Shown piece after piece: positions 28,227 to 38,584 of a DNA stretch of 39,243 nucleotides; position 1 is the first letter of the stretch; every line of letters begins with the position of its first letter. The notes under the pieces are model-generated. The model made no database searches, had not been told where the DNA came from, and saw only the letters and a program-made list of their open reading frames with translations. The DNA is from Saprolegnia diclina VS20 (Eukaryota > Oomycota > Saprolegniomycetes > Saprolegniales > Saprolegniaceae). The stretch lies in contig NW_008246077.1 of assembly GCF_000281045.1 (NCBI RefSeq), positions 1,021,303-1,060,545 on the forward strand. The letters are read 5' to 3'. A program made the translations under genes and the position numbers.

Positions 28227-31200
28227 ATGCTCTTCGGCCCGCAGGTCCCCGTGGCGCCGACACGGCCGGGCCCGTCGAGCAGCGACAGCTTGAGCAGCGC
28301 GGTGACGACGACGTCGACCGTGACCCTGGACGACGGTGCACCCGTCGAGCGCAAGAAGAAGAAAAAGCGCAAGGACAAGGACGCATCGCGCAAGAGCCTC
28401 GACGAGAAGGACCGCCCGCCACGCACCAAGCGCGACCGCATCAAGAAGCCATCGCAGTCGCTGCCTGTGGCCGAGTCGCCGTCATCCGCCCAAGACATCT
28501 CGGCCATGTACCCGAGCGTGTGGAAGATCTTGCGGTACCGGCGCAAGACGACGGCGGGCTCGATGCACAAGCCCGTCTGCGTCACGGGCGTCGATGGCTT
28601 CTTGGCGGCGTGGATCGTCGCCGAGCTGCTCTTACGCGGCTACAAGGTCCGTGGCACGGTTCAGAACAAGAGCGACGACATCTCGAAGCTATTCGACTTG
28701 CCGCATGCGAAGAAGAACTTGACAATTGTCGAGACGTCGCTGCTCACAGCGCAGTCGTGCGACTTGGCCGTTGACGGCTGCGACTTTGTCATCCACACGG
28801 GCACGCCCACGTCGTGCTCGGTGCGCGACCCTTTCTCGGAGCAAAACGTACGGCGTCCATGTCGCGTGTCCCTCTCATCGCTGTAGTAGGAGCCCGGTGT
28901 GTACAGCATTAGCAGCCGCGTCCACTGCATTGTGCCCATGATGAACAACTTTATCACCGCGTGCATTCGTGCCAAAGTCAAGCGCGTACGCGTCCTCTAC
29001 TCGTATCTCTTCTCGATGCCCATCGACTTCTAGGTGGTCCTTACGTCGTCGGTCGCGGCCATGGCCGACCATGTCGACATGAACACGAAGATTGACGACC
29101 TCTCGTGGAACGTGACGTCGTCGCTCGAGCGCAACCCGCACTTTTTGAGCCTCAAGCTCGCGGAAGAAGCTGCGTGGCAGCTCGTCAAGAACGAATCCAT
29201 GGAGCTCGTGACCGTCAACGTACGTCCATTCGGTCGACTCTGCGCTCACGGAGAGGGTTGTAGCCGGGGACGCTCATGGGGCCGTCGCTCTGCAACGACA
29301 AGATCTCGCCAGGCACGCAAATTGTGTACGATTTGATCACGGGCCAGTACTCGGCGCTCGTCGACTTTAGTAAGCGACGTGACCTGAAGGCTATCAAAAC
29401 GAATATGTGTCGACTAACTAGACTATGCGCTCACGGACGTGCGGGACTGCGCGGCCGCCCACGTCCTCTTGCTCGAGTACACGGAAGCCAGCCACCGCTA
29501 TATTTGCGTCAACCGGACGGTTTGGATGAAGGAGATTGTCCAGACACTGGCCCAGAACGGCTACAGCGGCCGCAACCTCCCCTACCAAGTCGGTTCCTCG
29601 TGCATGACTCTGCCCGCTCAACTGCAATCTAGGTCGGCCTTCCTGGCTGGGTCGCCATGCTGCCAGCGTACGCCATTCAGCTTGGCCAAGTCGGCGTCTC
29701 GCTGTACCCGGACGACCCGAGCCGCGCGACCGCGTCGCCGTACTCGAACGCCCGGCTCCTCGACGTCTTCCGCTTCAACGACATTCAGCAGTTTCGCCAA
29801 GTGGGCACCACGATTTTGGACGCAGCCGCCGATCTGCTCAAGTGGAAGCTCATCAAGCCCTGGGCCGAAGACAAGGTCGCGGACGCGTGCACGTGTTGCA
29901 AGGCGCTGTTCACGGTCGTACGACGGCGCCACCACTGTCGCGTACGTCGGCTCTCCAATGGTCGTATTCTGGGCTCATCGTCGACTGTGCTGTGCAGGAG
30001 TGCGGCGACCTCGTGTGTGCCAACTGCTCCATGTCGCGCGCGATCGTCGAGGGCTTTGAAGACGCCAAGCAGCGCTTTTGCGACGCGTGCGTGCTCAAGT
30101 CGATTCCATTTTCGCTCGAGAAACTGAGCGCGCCGACGGGGGACGTGACGCAGATGCGCAAGGCCGCGATCGTCCTCGAGTCGCTCCTCGACAACCAAAA
30201 CAACCACGACTTGTTTGCGCGCGGCGGCGGCATCCCCGTGATTCTCCAGGCGCTGCATGGCGCCGACGACGTGGTGACGGTCCACGCGGCGCACACGCTC
30301 CACCGGCTCTCGCAGCGGCTCTCGAGCGCGCTCCACCTCGTGCTGGAAGGCGCCGTCTTGCACATGCTCGAGATGGAAGAAGGCTCAGCGACGTGGCGCG
30401 CGTGCCTCCTCGCCATGCGCAACATTTGGCGCTACATAAGCCGCGAGGACTTTCGTACGATGCTCTATGCGTCGCTCCGGCTCACAAATTCGACGGCGAT
30501 CGGTACGAACATGGGGATGTTGTGGGACCGAAGCGACGACGCGTGTAGGCAAATTCAAGGGCAACGTCATGCTGACGCTGGTGCACATGCTGGACCCGTC
30601 CGAGTGGCCGCGGCTGCTGCCCGAAGGCCTCCTCTCGGTGCTCTTGTTGCTCCTGAAGGCGCCGGACGCCTACTCGCACCGCACGGTCGCGTACGCCATC
30701 AAGCACATGCTGCCGTCGACCTACTCTCCCGACGTTGCGATCACGTACCCCGTGCTCCGCGAGTCGTACGACCGCGAAGTCGAGCTTGTCGATGTGCAGT
30801 TTGTCGTGGAAGGCCGACTCATTGGCGCCAACCGCGTCGTCCTCAGCGTCCAGAACGCCTACTTCAAGTCGCTGGTACTTGTTTTTTCTCGAGGGATGGC
30901 GCTCAAGGAACACGTAGCTGAGTGGCCCGGGCGACGTGATTGAGATTGAAGACTGCTCGTATGCGACATTTCTGGCGCTCATCAACTTTTTGGTGGGTTT
31001 CACTCGACGTGTGGCGTCTCACCTGTGTACGGCTTAGTACACGGAGGACGTGGCGATCGACCTCTCCAATGCGTGCGACCTCCTGCTCGCCGCGTCGTCG
31101 TACCGCGTGCCCGAGCTCCAGAAGCGCTGTGAAAAGTTTCTTGCCGACGAGATTTCGATTCCGAACGCCATGACGGTGTGGGCGCTCGCCGACCAGTGCC

Positions 31201-31541
31201 AAGCCGACGACCTCAAGCGCGCGGCGCTGCCGTATCTGCTCAAACACATTTGCGGTATTGTCAAGACGGACGGGTTTGCCGACAACCATGGCTGGGTCGC
31301 GGACGAGCTCGTGGAGGCGCTCTGCAGTGCGATGGGGCCGCGCTACGTGCGCGAGTGGCGTGCGATCCACGAGGTCAGTGCCGCGCCGCACGAAGCGGAC
31401 GACGCGTACGACGCCGAGCGCGACGAGCCCGAGGTCGACTTGTCGCCAACGTCGGCCAAGCTGGTGGACGCGCCGCGCGCGAGCGATGTCTTTTCCGAGT
31501 CGTCGTCGATGGGCGACGACCTCATGGAAGGCATTTGCTAA
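28227..31541 (+). CDS. SDR-FYVE-ARM-BTB fusion protein, paralogue B
   Basis: Ten exons: 28227-28847, 28890-28985, 29034-29219, 29264-29369, 29422-29588, 29633-29941, 29998-30502, 30549-30874, 30918-30992 and 31038-31541. The introns are 42-56 nt, and the product is 964 residues. A Lys/Ser-rich tail (1-113) precedes the SDR domain (about 114-450: VTGVDGFLAAW, LTSSVAAM, PGTLMGPS). Phe276 replaces the catalytic Tyr and Lys280 is kept. FYVE spans 469-526 with WAED, RRRHHCRECG and eight cysteines (478, 481, 494, 497, 502, 505, 523, 526). Armadillo-like repeats run to about 690, and BTB/BACK follows. The chain ends DDLMEGIC. Compared with paralogue A it has two extra introns (29589-29632 and 30993-31037); the other seven coincide. 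Confidence 0.87.
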
Positions 31542-31620
31542 AGTCGCCTCCTATTTAAACCCACGCCCTACTGCAAAATATACAACAACAAAGCTACAAG
31601 GTATTACATTTATTGCTTGA

Positions 31621-32530
31621 TCATGTGCGCTTGTACGCGCGGACATAGTCGACATACATGCGCTGAGGAAAGACGGTGGTCGCGTTGGGACTCCCCGGCC
31701 AGTCGCCGCCCACCGCTAGGTTCAAAATGAAGTAGAACGGGTCTTTGGGTATGAAGAAGAAGGCGGACGGGGCCCACTGGGCGCTCGAGAGGATGTAATA
31801 GACGCTGCCGTCGTACAGCCACGAGATGAACGTTGGTGTCCACTCGACTAGACGTAAAGTATCAATGTGTCAATATATCAGTGGCAGTCGGAGCCATAAT
31901 TGACCGTGGCCGCCGTGCCCGTCGTGCCACAGCCCGCCGACGTGTGGAGGTTGTTGCACGATGGACCATAATGGTAGTTGCCTAATTGGCATGAGAGTGC
32001 GACGTCTCTGGGAACAGGGCGGACCGTTGAGCGTATTGGGAAAGTCCCCCGTGTACTCCATAATGTCGATCTCGCCGGCTGTGGGCCAGCACGCACTCGT
32101 GCGCGGCATGAGCCTACGTCTGTCGAATAAAGAAGCGCCGATGATGAAGTATACCAAAAGGCTGGCCACATGCCTTGGCCGACCGGGAGCTTGATGCGCG
32201 CTTCAAAGCGGCCATACTGCTGCGCAAATGAGAGTGAGGTGTCGAGACGCCCGGACCGATACTGCCGCGTGCCAGCAGCAGGATATGTACGACTCGTTCG
32301 TAGCCTCAATGACGAGCGACCCGTTCGTGACGTAGACTTGACTCGCCAAGTACACTTGGAGCTCGTTGTTGTAGACGCAGTTGTTGCCGGTCGAGCAGTC
32401 GTTGAGGACTCTCCATGTGTTTTTGTTGAGCGTGTCAAAGTTGTCCTCAAACATGAGCGTCCACGTCGAGACAACGGCACTGGGTGCCGCGGCCGTCGGG
32501 GCTAGTGTTGTCGTCGCATGGGTCAATATT
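31621..32530 (-). pseudogene. GH16 glucanase-like gene copy, damaged
   Basis: Minus-strand homology covers nearly the whole GH16 domain: FEDNFDTLNKNTWRVLND, ARIKLPVGQGMWPAFW, the active site GEIDIMEYTG, then WTPTFISWLYDG and the end VFPQRMYVDYVRAYKRT. Several lesions are visible. No in-frame ATG with signal peptide leads into it. A 2-base loss near 32281-32285 shifts the frame at the conserved SPAAGTRQYRSG segment. A TGA, together with loss of the GT donor near 31881, breaks the third intron seen in the sister genes. Two other introns (near 32111-32151 and 31984-32026) still look functional. An AATAAA follows the stop. If the frameshift is a sequencing error it could be a real gene, but the donor loss would remain. 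Confidence 0.65.
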
Positions 32531-32540
32531 ATTGACCCAT
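32518..32540. repeat. 10-bp inverted repeat with 3-nt loop
   Basis: ATGGGTCAAT and ATTGACCCAT flank a 3-nt centre. The site sits at the 5' edge of the damaged GH16 copy, just where its signal peptide should be encoded. It may be a chance dyad or an insertion footprint. Confidence 0.4.
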
Positions 32541-33159
32541 GTCGTCGTCGGCGCTGCGAGAGCTTTGATTCGTCTCGTCCCAGCCGGCGCTTGGATGCTT
32601 GGCGATGGGACTGTCGTGAATTGTGGCACAAAGAGCTCGAACAGCGCGAAGGCTGAAGTCGTATGCTACAGGAGACAGAGGTGACTCTCAGCGCAATGAG
32701 CTCCGGCTATCTTTTACCAGAGAGAGGCTGGACAGCGCTGTCACTGTGGCCGACGAGGCCGAGTCTGACGCTCCACCAACGTCGATGCAGCGCGGATGCT
32801 GTCGCTGACGAGGGCGAATCCCACAAGAAGATAGCTTGCATGCATGGGAGTTCTTGAGGCTACGTCACGTCATAAGCGAGGACGCCTGCCCGAGGTGGCG
32901 TACCGGTATCAGTGGTGAGAGTTCTACAAGTGAGCTTCGAGTCCAGACTGCTGATCGCGATGAATTGAGCTCAGTGGGAAGCTGATGCTGACGATCTGAT
33001 ATCGCGCAAGTGGAGACGATGGCTCCACTGATGGGACACCTTGTTGGCAACAACAATCTCATCGTCGCATCAAGTGCTCGCTGCCAATCAAGTTGAACGC
33101 TATTGCACCACTCTCGTAGTCAAGAGCTAGGTGTTTTGTGTGCGTCGTGCGTCAAATGA
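32541..33159. other. Intergenic region, no supported gene
   Basis: No ORF with convincing composition or domain was found on either strand. A frame coding FVPQFTTVPSPSIQAPAGT lies on the minus strand at about 32540-32640. It may be remnant 5' sequence of the damaged GH16 copy in another frame. Confidence 0.3.
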
Positions 33160-33498
33160 ATGGATTCTAGCGGCATCGTGTATCGGAAGGACCACTTGGA
33201 TTCGGATACTGCTCAAGTGGATGCGTATCATTGCAAGAGGACCGAAGAGAACAAGATCTGCTTTGGGATTACAAGTCGTCAGTGCACTAGGAGGTTTCCA
33301 TGTTCGCGTAGTCCTCCGATCGTCTGCATTTCGAAACATACACTCGCCACGGAGCGCAATCTTCGCTCAGCTCTTGCGCGTCAAAGGACTCTGAGCAAAT
33401 CGCAATCGCACATCATCGTTAGCAACCGTACGGGCGCTTGGCGGTGCCGAACCTTGTCGTCGCCACGGGACCATCTTGTTTGTGGGTGCAGTTGTTGA
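33160..33498 (+). mobile_element. Possible FLYWCH-like fragment of a transposase gene
   Basis: A 112-residue plus frame with VYRKDHLDSDTAQVDAYHCK followed by RTEENKICFG and a later KHTLATE. The spacing of Tyr, His-Cys, Cys and His vaguely recalls FLYWCH/WRKY-like fingers that sit at the N-terminus of MULE-type transposases. The codon use differs from the GC-rich host genes, and no transposase catalytic domain follows. This is a weak call. The rest of the span up to the next GH16 gene holds nothing identifiable. Confidence 0.25.
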
Positions 33499-33704
33499 CT
33501 ACAGTCTTATTCCTGATTTAAATCTCTAGTTGCAGCTATGCAACAGTTCTCCCACGACAAGTCGAAGATACTACCGGTACCGGACGTAGTACCAAGGCCA
33601 TAACATCGGACGTGGAGAAAAATATGATGCACTATCTAGCTCTTTTGTACACGCTAAAACGCATGATCATAGTAATATATTACTGTCCACCGACATGCAG
33701 AACT

Positions 33705-34835
33705 CTACGGACGGTTTGTAGCATTCGAAGGCACATACTGAGCAGCGTCGCCGAGGACGGGAAACGACACGGCCCCCACTACGCAAGATAAAGTCGGTTT
33801 GGTTCTCGACGAGGGCAGACTACCATGTTTGTACACGCGCACATAGTCGACGTACAAGCGCTGCGGGAAGATCGTGGTCGGGGTAGGGTTGCCGGGCCAT
33901 CCGCCGCCAACGGCAAAGTTAAAGATGATGTAAAAGGGCTTGGCCGGAATGAAGAACGGCGCCTTGTTGGTGCACTGAGAGCTATCCAGCTTGTAGTAGA
34001 GGTGGCCGTCGAAAAACCACGAAATCGACGTGGGCGTCCACTCGGCTAATCGCACACAACTTTTAGCTCCCGACCAGCGACGAGTCTCATCGCACCTGCG
34101 TAAACATGGTACTCGTTGTTGAGCGCGACGTCAATGGCTTTGCCCGTCGTGCCGCACACGGACGCGTCCGAGTGCAGATTCTTGCTGCATTGTTGACCAA
34201 AATGAAAGTTGCCTACGCCAAGTCGGAGCGATGAGCCGGGTCGTGCCGCTGCGGTGCCTACCGTGAATAGCTTTCGGCTTCTTGTTGCCAATGTACTCCA
34301 TGATATCAATCTCGCCGTCCGTGGGCCAGCACCGACCGCCCCGCGGCATGAGCCTACGACAGAGATGGAAACGAGATCACTCCGGGCGGACATACCAGAA
34401 GGCTGGCCACATGCCTTGGCCCGTTGGAAGTTTGATGCGCGCTTCAAACCGGCCGTACTGCTGTGCAAAGCTGCCGGACGAGTCCATGCGCCCGGACCGG
34501 TACTGGCGTGTGCCGGCAGCTGGCGACGTGTACGACTGGTTGGTCGCTTCGATGACGAGTTTGCCCTTCTCGGCACGGATTTGGCTGGCCATGTACACTT
34601 GGAGCTCCTTGTTTTGCGCGCAGTTGTTGTTGGTGGAGCAGTCGTTGTGAAGCCGCCAGCGCGAGGCGTCGACGGTGTTGAAGTTGTCTTCGAAGGTGAG
34701 CTGCCACTTGGTGCCACCAGTCAAGTTGGCATTGGGAACGACAAGGATCGTGGATGCGTTGGAGGTCGCAGCGATCGCCGAGACGAGGAGACTCAGCGAG
34801 ACAACGAAAAGACGAGCGGGGCACAAGGGCGCCAT
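33705..34835 (-). CDS. Secreted GH16 family glycoside hydrolase (beta-1,3-glucanase-like), copy 2
   Basis: Five exons on the minus strand: 34835-34396, 34353-34262, 34212-34096, 34045-33824 and 33778-33705. The introns are 42, 49, 50 and 45 nt, and the product is 314 residues. A signal peptide (MAPLCPARLFVVSLSLLVSA) precedes a GH16 jelly-roll domain. The conserved segments are WQLTFEDNFNTVDASRW, GRFEARIKLPTGQGMWPAFW, the active site GEIDIMEYIG (Glu161 nucleophile, Glu166 acid/base), ISWFFDGHLYY and PQRLYVDYVRVYK. GH16 enzymes cut or rearrange beta-glucans, so cell-wall remodelling or glucan digestion is likely. The last intron is a multiple of three and could be retained. The gene is divergent from the next copy. 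Confidence 0.88.
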
Positions 34836-35645
34836 GGGCAAAGTAAAAATGAGCTGCAGATGCTGTGTGCGTCGGTCGTATTTGCATCTTGCGTTTTGCA
34901 GCAAGAAGAAGTGCTGAGGTCGCGAGTAATTTCTGATGCTCCGATCACCCGTCCCACTCTCGCCGTCGTGCAGAAGCGGATGGAAACCAGATGTGTTTGG
35001 TGCGGCTTCTTTGACGGCACTTTGCCCTATGACAGCGCACGTTCACAGTAGGTCTCTCCACGAGCGACTGGAATCGCGGTTCCCACCAGCCTGCTACCCC
35101 CCGTTCGATGCTTTTCCTCCCCATCACCCTCCCCGTCGCGCAGATCGCACAATGAATTTGGGTTATACTAGTATACCATTAAGCCCTTGGTAGTACCAAC
35201 GCTAGCAGTTATGAATCAGGTTACTAGACATGCCGACGACGTTCGGTTCGCGAACGTATCGTATAGTTATAAATCCAATGACCTGTTGTTGAAATGCGTT
35301 ATTACTCAATCGGCCTGTGTGCGTCGTTGCCTGGCTGTCCTGGGTCATACCGTTTGACGACCCAGATTCCCAAGCTCCAAGCTCCGTACACGACCAGATC
35401 ACAAGCTTCAAACAACACCATATGCCCAGAAAGCGACTCTTGATAGCGGACATACCAACAATATGATGGGGAAGGAGCTTATAGAGCTTGTTGTTTTGTC
35501 CACCACGTCTACCCTACCCCTTGGACATTGACCAGCGCGCGTGTGCCTTCTGCCGTGCAGACTCGTGCGCTAACGCGGCTTGGATCAACAGATGCGTGTG
35601 ACAACACCATAAATGTCAAGCCGCTTGCATCCGTCTCACTTTTCA
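34836..35645. other. Divergent intergenic region between two GH16 genes
   Basis: Contains the promoters of GH16 copies 2 and 3. A 10-nt motif GTAGTACCAA occurs at 35190-35199 inside a small dyad (TTGGTA-G-TACCAA). In-frame ATG codons upstream of both signal peptides make the exact starts uncertain. No gene was seen. Confidence 0.35.
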
Positions 35646-36714
35646 ATGTACTCGCTCCTGCTCTTGCTTCTCGGCGCGGTGTCGGCCACCAACTGCACCA
35701 CGCTCAATAGCACGGCGCGCCCGGTGCCGTTCAGCTTGTCGCCGCTCGCCGGGTGGCAGGTCACGTTCGAAGACAACTTCGACGTTCTCAACAAGTCGCG
35801 CTGGACGATTGCCAACGAGTGTTCGACCGAGCACGAATGCGCCCACAACAAAGAGGAGCAAGTGTACTTGGCGTCGCAAGTGCGCGTCGAGGACGGCAAC
35901 CTCGTCGTCGAGGCGACGCGTGACGCGTACACGTCACCGGCCGCCGGCACGCGCCAGTATCGTTCCGGGCGGCTCGACTCGTCCGGGTCGTTTGCGCAGC
36001 AATTTGGCCGCTTTGAAGCGCGCATCAAGCTCCCGGTCGGTCTTGGCATGTGGCCCGCCTTCTGGTCTAGTTTATCGATCGAAAATGCACTGCATGAATA
36101 TCGAATGGCGTAGGCTCATGCCGCGCGGCGGGCGGTGCTGGCCCACGGACGGCGAGATTGACATTATGGAGTACGTGGGGCAGTCGCCCGACCAGATTCA
36201 CGGTGCGTGCATGCTTGATGACATTCTACTATTTTGATGCGGCGCAGGCAACTACCACTTTGGTCCGAGCTGCAACCGCAACTTCCACGACGACAAGGCA
36301 GTGTGCGGCAAGACGGGCAAGTCCAAGCAAGTCGACCTCGACAATGGCTTCCACGTGTACGCCGGTACGTCGTTCACTTGTTGCAACCAACCTATGAACA
36401 AACGCGCTACTACTCCAGTCGAGTGGACGCCAACGGCGATTTCGTGGTACTTTGACGGCCAGTTGTACTACGTCCTCGACAGCAACCAGTGCACAGACAA
36501 GGCGCCGTTTTACATTCCGCAAAAGACGTTCTACATCATCTTGAACCTCGCGGTTGGCGGCACGTGGCCCGGGAGTCCGTCCGCGTCGACAGTGTTTCCC
36601 CAGCGTATGCTCGTCGACTATGTCCGCGTCTACAAGCCTCGTGAGTCCCCTCCATTCCGGGCGCTGGAAGCCACATATCTCCTTGTAGTGCACGCCGTGA
36701 TTGGACAGCTCTAG
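35646..36714 (+). CDS. Secreted GH16 family glycoside hydrolase (beta-1,3-glucanase-like), copy 3
   Basis: Five exons: 35646-36064, 36114-36202, 36248-36364, 36419-36640 and 36689-36714. The introns are 49, 45, 54 and 48 nt, and the product is 290 residues. The signal peptide is MYSLLLLLLGAVSATN; an in-frame ATG at 35613 would add 11 residues. GH16 segments are WQVTFEDNFDVLNKSRW, SPAAGTRQYRSGRLDSSGSF, ARIKLPVGLGMWPAFW, the active site GEIDIMEYVG (Glu154, Asp156, Glu159) and VFPQRMLVDYVRVYKP. All four introns fall at the same codons and phases as in copy 2, and exons 3 and 4 have identical lengths (117 and 222 nt), so the copies arose by duplication. The product is inferred to be an extracellular or wall enzyme on beta-glucan. 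Confidence 0.9.
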
Positions 36715-37128
36715 AAGCACCTTTGGATAGACGATACCACATCCGTAACAACTGCAATACACGCGTCTATCTTAGAGACCATCTTGTTATTTGCACTTGT
36801 CTTTACGTCATTTAGTCTGTGCGAGAACGAGAACGGAGCGCCAAGAAGTTCATGCTCTCAATATTGACTTAGCACCGTCTGCGGTGGGTGTTTCGGATTC
36901 TATCGCTGGCTAGTCGCCTGGCCAGCTCTGGCTGTCAAGATGCTTAGTCGGTCGCCTTAGGACCAGTAGGGGAATTCCTACTTTACATGCTGGAAGTGCG
37001 GGGCCAGTAGGTGGTGTCCATTTCTTCTCTATCCCATTGGCGTTGTCATCGGAACCACCATGCTGGTGCTTCACAACGTCGCTCGGCAGGGGGTATTTTT
37101 CTCCACAACACCACAACACCACAACACG
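36715..37128. other. Intergenic region after GH16 copy 3
   Basis: No gene recognised. It includes the dyad AGTAGGGGAATTCCTACT at about 36964-36981 and three tandem copies of an 8-base unit (CACAACAC-like) at about 37104-37127 directly before the ATG of the GH16 relic. Confidence 0.35.
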
Positions 37129-37331
37129 ATGCGCGGACTAGTGTTGTTGCTGGCCGCCACGCTCGTGATGGGCACTCAGTCCATGGTGCCAGCGAACGCG
37201 ACCAACGCCAAAGCCAAGTGGACGCTCACCTCTAACGACGAATTCAACTCGTTGGACCGGGCAAAGTGGCGTATCCTCAACGACTGATCGACGACCAACA
37301 ACTGCATCTACAACGACGAGCTCCAAGCATA
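37129..37331 (+). pseudogene. Truncated GH16 relic (5' end only)
   Basis: An ATG leads into a signal-peptide-like sequence (MRGLVLLLAATLVMGTQS) and the start of a GH16 domain: KWTLTSNDEFNSLDRAKWRI then LND, a stop, STTNNCIYNDELQ. The in-frame TGA (37286-37288) sits exactly where the sister genes have the Cys of NDCST, a one-base change from TGC. Homology ends abruptly at about 37329, followed by further stops. About 200 bases of exon 1 remain and no active site is present. This is a dead fragment of a fourth copy. Confidence 0.75.
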
Positions 37332-38584
37332 GTAGTACCAAGGGTATCTATAGCTTTGCTAGTGCCTTGTCATGGCTGACCATTGCCCTTCGTCTGGCAC
37401 CTGCGCGGCGAGGTCCAATGCATTCCGCTGCATGACAAACGGCGCGAGTGCGCGAGGCCGTTCCCTAGATCGCCTTGGAGCCGTTGGCCCTCCATCTAGT
37501 GCAGCGATGGGTTGTGCTCCACCCGAAGCGAATGGTTCTTGACTAGGGTGGATTTGACGATCTAAAATGCATCGATACAGTACAATACACTGTTTTCAAT
37601 ATATTGCCCATTTCCAAGTGCATTTCTAACCAGGTATTAATAAATGTACGGCAATCATTAGGGAGCCACCCAGGGAGCCACCTGCAAGCTCACACTGTCA
37701 CGACACCATGCAAGCTTCCATATGGTGTTGTAGACAGTTCACCATCGGTGACTGGTTTCGATCACCCGCGCTGGTGCTCGTACCAGGCCCTCTTCCCAGA
37801 CGCCCTCATCCTCGACGCCCTCGTCCCGGACGTAGTCTTTAAGGGCTTGGAAATTCAGTTTCCATTTTGCCTTTCAGCAAGCATTTAACACACACACCAG
37901 CTTTGCACAATTGCCAACGTGTCCTGGCTAGGACTGTCCACGAGTATGACACCCCGGCAACCTTGGGGCCGTTGGATATAGGGTCGAAATATGTGCCCGC
38001 GCGAATCTACCTACCGATGGGCACGTAAGCATTTACGAGGTGCCAAAGCGATTGCGGCACCAGCTATCACGTGGCTATCAGCCGTACCGCCCAAACAGAC
38101 GATTAGGTTACCATCGGTGACACCACGCGTTAAGCTTGCTACTGCAAGCAAAATGGTTCCTGATATGGTGACATGAACCGCGTTTGACGTACACGTGGCT
38201 GCGAGGAAGGCCAGAGCGCTGCTTTGACACACATTGTGCGTGGCGTGCGGTGGTCTAGGCGCGCGCATGATGATTCTGATGGGCGAATACACGACCGATT
38301 GTGATTCTGGCGATGACAGCGCAAATCAGATCCATGTACCAATCTCACGTGGGTCGATGCCCAACTCGAACTTACATCCGGTGAAGACCTGCCGTTCGTT
38401 CGAGTTTTGACGCCGTAAATCCAAAACATGTGGTTTTCAAGGTGCCGTCAGGTCGGAGAGGGTGGTACTCGCGTAAAGCGGCTCTTTGTTGTGTTGTCCG
38501 AGTTGTGCTCCATGTCGACGGCGGTCATCGCAAGCTCAATGGTTCATTTTCCAATTGATGTGCTTTGACACTCCTCCTTCCTCA
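37332..38584. other. Gene-poor region
   Basis: No convincing ORF on either strand. It contains a direct repeat of AGGGAGCCACC (about 37660-37682) and two copies of ACCATCGGTGAC (about 37741 and 38112). Composition is less GC-rich than the flanking genes, and the stretch may be decayed mobile-element sequence. No terminal repeats could be defined. Confidence 0.35.

Noticed and set aside
32270-32300. An intron to explain the frame change in the damaged GH16 copy
   Set aside because: No GT-AG pair of at least 40 nt there restores both flanking frames, and the intact sister genes have no intron at this position.
37104-37128. Short tandem repeat as a CRISPR-like or satellite array
   Set aside because: Only about three copies of an 8-base unit with no spacers; an ordinary microsatellite-like stretch.
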